DNA of 6,529 nt from contig NZ_JBFJTH010000191.1 of assembly GCF_041625495.1 (NCBI RefSeq), positions 1 to 6,529 on the forward strand, in the 5' to 3' direction. The notes under the pieces were generated by a model. It saw only the letters and a program-made list of their open reading frames with translations. It was not told the DNA's origin and ran no database searches. The position numbers and the translations under genes are program-made. Below, piece by piece: positions 6,022 through 6,529 of the stretch (position 1 is its first letter; every line of letters starts with the position of its first letter). This stretch comes from Litorivivens sp041625495. GTDB lineage: Bacteria; Pseudomonadota; Gammaproteobacteria; Pseudomonadales; Spongiibacteraceae.

Positions 6022-6529
6022 ATGAAGACGATCAAAATGTTGCTGATTCTCCTGCTGCTGGCCGCAGCCGGGGCGCTCGGGTTTATCTATTCCGGTGTGT
6101 ATTCAGTTGCGGCCAACGAGCCGCATATGAAAATTACCTACTGGGCGTTGGAAACTCTGCGCGAACGCTCGATTGCACGTGCAGCCTCTGACATCAGCGT
6201 GCCGGATCTTTCTGATCCGGACATGCTCCTGGCAGGCGGTGCCGACTACAACGAGATGTGCGTGGGTTGCCACCTGAAGCCCGGTTTGCCACAAACCGAT
6301 ATGACCTTGGGGCTCTACCCCCGCCCGCCGGGTCTGACCCGCTCACCCGAGACCCACGACCATGCTCACCCGGTGGGTGGGCATAACCGGGACGACGCGC
6401 TTAAACGCCAGTTCTGGATTATCAAGAACGGGATCAAAGCCTCGGGCATGCCCGCCTGGGGAGAAACCCACAGCGATGAGCGCATCTGGGCGATGGTGGC
6501 TTTTCTTGAGGAGCTGCCGAAGATGGAAA
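6022..6529 (+). CDS. Membrane-anchored c-type cytochrome, 3' truncated by window end
   Basis: The frame from ATG 6022 stays open to the window end, giving 169 residues. The start is supported by AAAGGAG (6008-6014), 7 nt upstream. An N-terminal hydrophobic helix (about residues 6-23) lacks an obvious cleavage site and probably anchors the protein, with the rest in the periplasm. A single haem c attachment motif, C80-V-G-C83-H84 (nt 6259-6273), is followed by a class I-like arrangement with the likely axial ligand M143 in SGMPAWG and a terminal helix R-I-W-A-M-V-A-F-L that packs near the haem in this fold. Only a few residues may be missing. A His-rich insert (H112, H114, H116, H121) lies between haem motif and axial Met. 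It is 42 nt after the 86-aa gene, so likely the same operon; an electron-transfer role beside CopA is inferred. Confidence 0.88.
   Translation, partial: MKTIKMLLILLLLAAAGALGFIYSGVYSVAANEPHMKITYWALETLRERSIARAASDISVPDLSDPDMLLAGGADYNEMCVGCHLKPGLPQTDMTLGLYPRPPGLTRSPETHDHAHPVGGHNRDDALKRQFWIIKNGIKASGMPAWGETHSDERIWAMVAFLEELPKME

Noticed and set aside
5985..6191. A 68-codon + strand frame over the start of the cytochrome gene.
   Set aside because: It is out of frame with the CVGCH-containing frame, has no ribosome binding site of its own, and encodes no recognisable motif.

Overview
The window is a copper (and probably silver) resistance cluster from a Gram-negative proteobacterium. All genes are on the + strand and there are no RNA genes, insertion sequences or CRISPR arrays. 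A gammaproteobacterium is the most likely host, but that is an inference from gene content and moderate GC; nothing in the sequence fixes the genus. Two features require a two-membrane envelope: an outer-membrane CopB with an aromatic C-terminus, and a CusA-type RND pump.

Layout: (1) 1-1958 is the C-terminal ~60% of a CusA-type heavy-metal RND transporter, cut by the window start; its three copper-relay methionines are all visible. (2) 1964-1995 is a MerR-family-type metal promoter with a 9-bp-arm palindrome in an overlong 20-bp spacer. It drives a small membrane protein of the DUF4396 type (2046-2561). (3) 2585-2615 is a second, CueR-like promoter with a 19-bp spacer. It precedes a short exported Cys/His-rich protein (about 2651-3052, CopL-like). 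This is followed by copA (3121-4989, Tat-exported multicopper oxidase with a Met/His repeat tract), copB (4986-5705, overlapping copA by 4 nt), an 86-codon exported protein (5719-5979) and a membrane-anchored cytochrome c (6022 to the window end, cut at the 3' side).

How the parts probably work together: CusA, with partners presumably encoded upstream, expels Cu(I)/Ag(I) across both membranes. CopA oxidises or sequesters periplasmic copper, and CopB works with it at the outer membrane. The small exported proteins are candidates for metal binding, sensing or chaperoning, and the cytochrome c is a candidate electron carrier. The two MerR-type promoters would give metal induction to two transcription units; the regulator gene is not in the window.

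Most of this is a known kind of system. The least understood pieces are the DUF4396 protein under its own metal promoter, the 86-aa exported protein between copB and the cytochrome, the regular 10-residue Met repeat in CopA, and a CopB that lacks the usual Met/His-rich N-terminal region. I see no convincing wholly new system.
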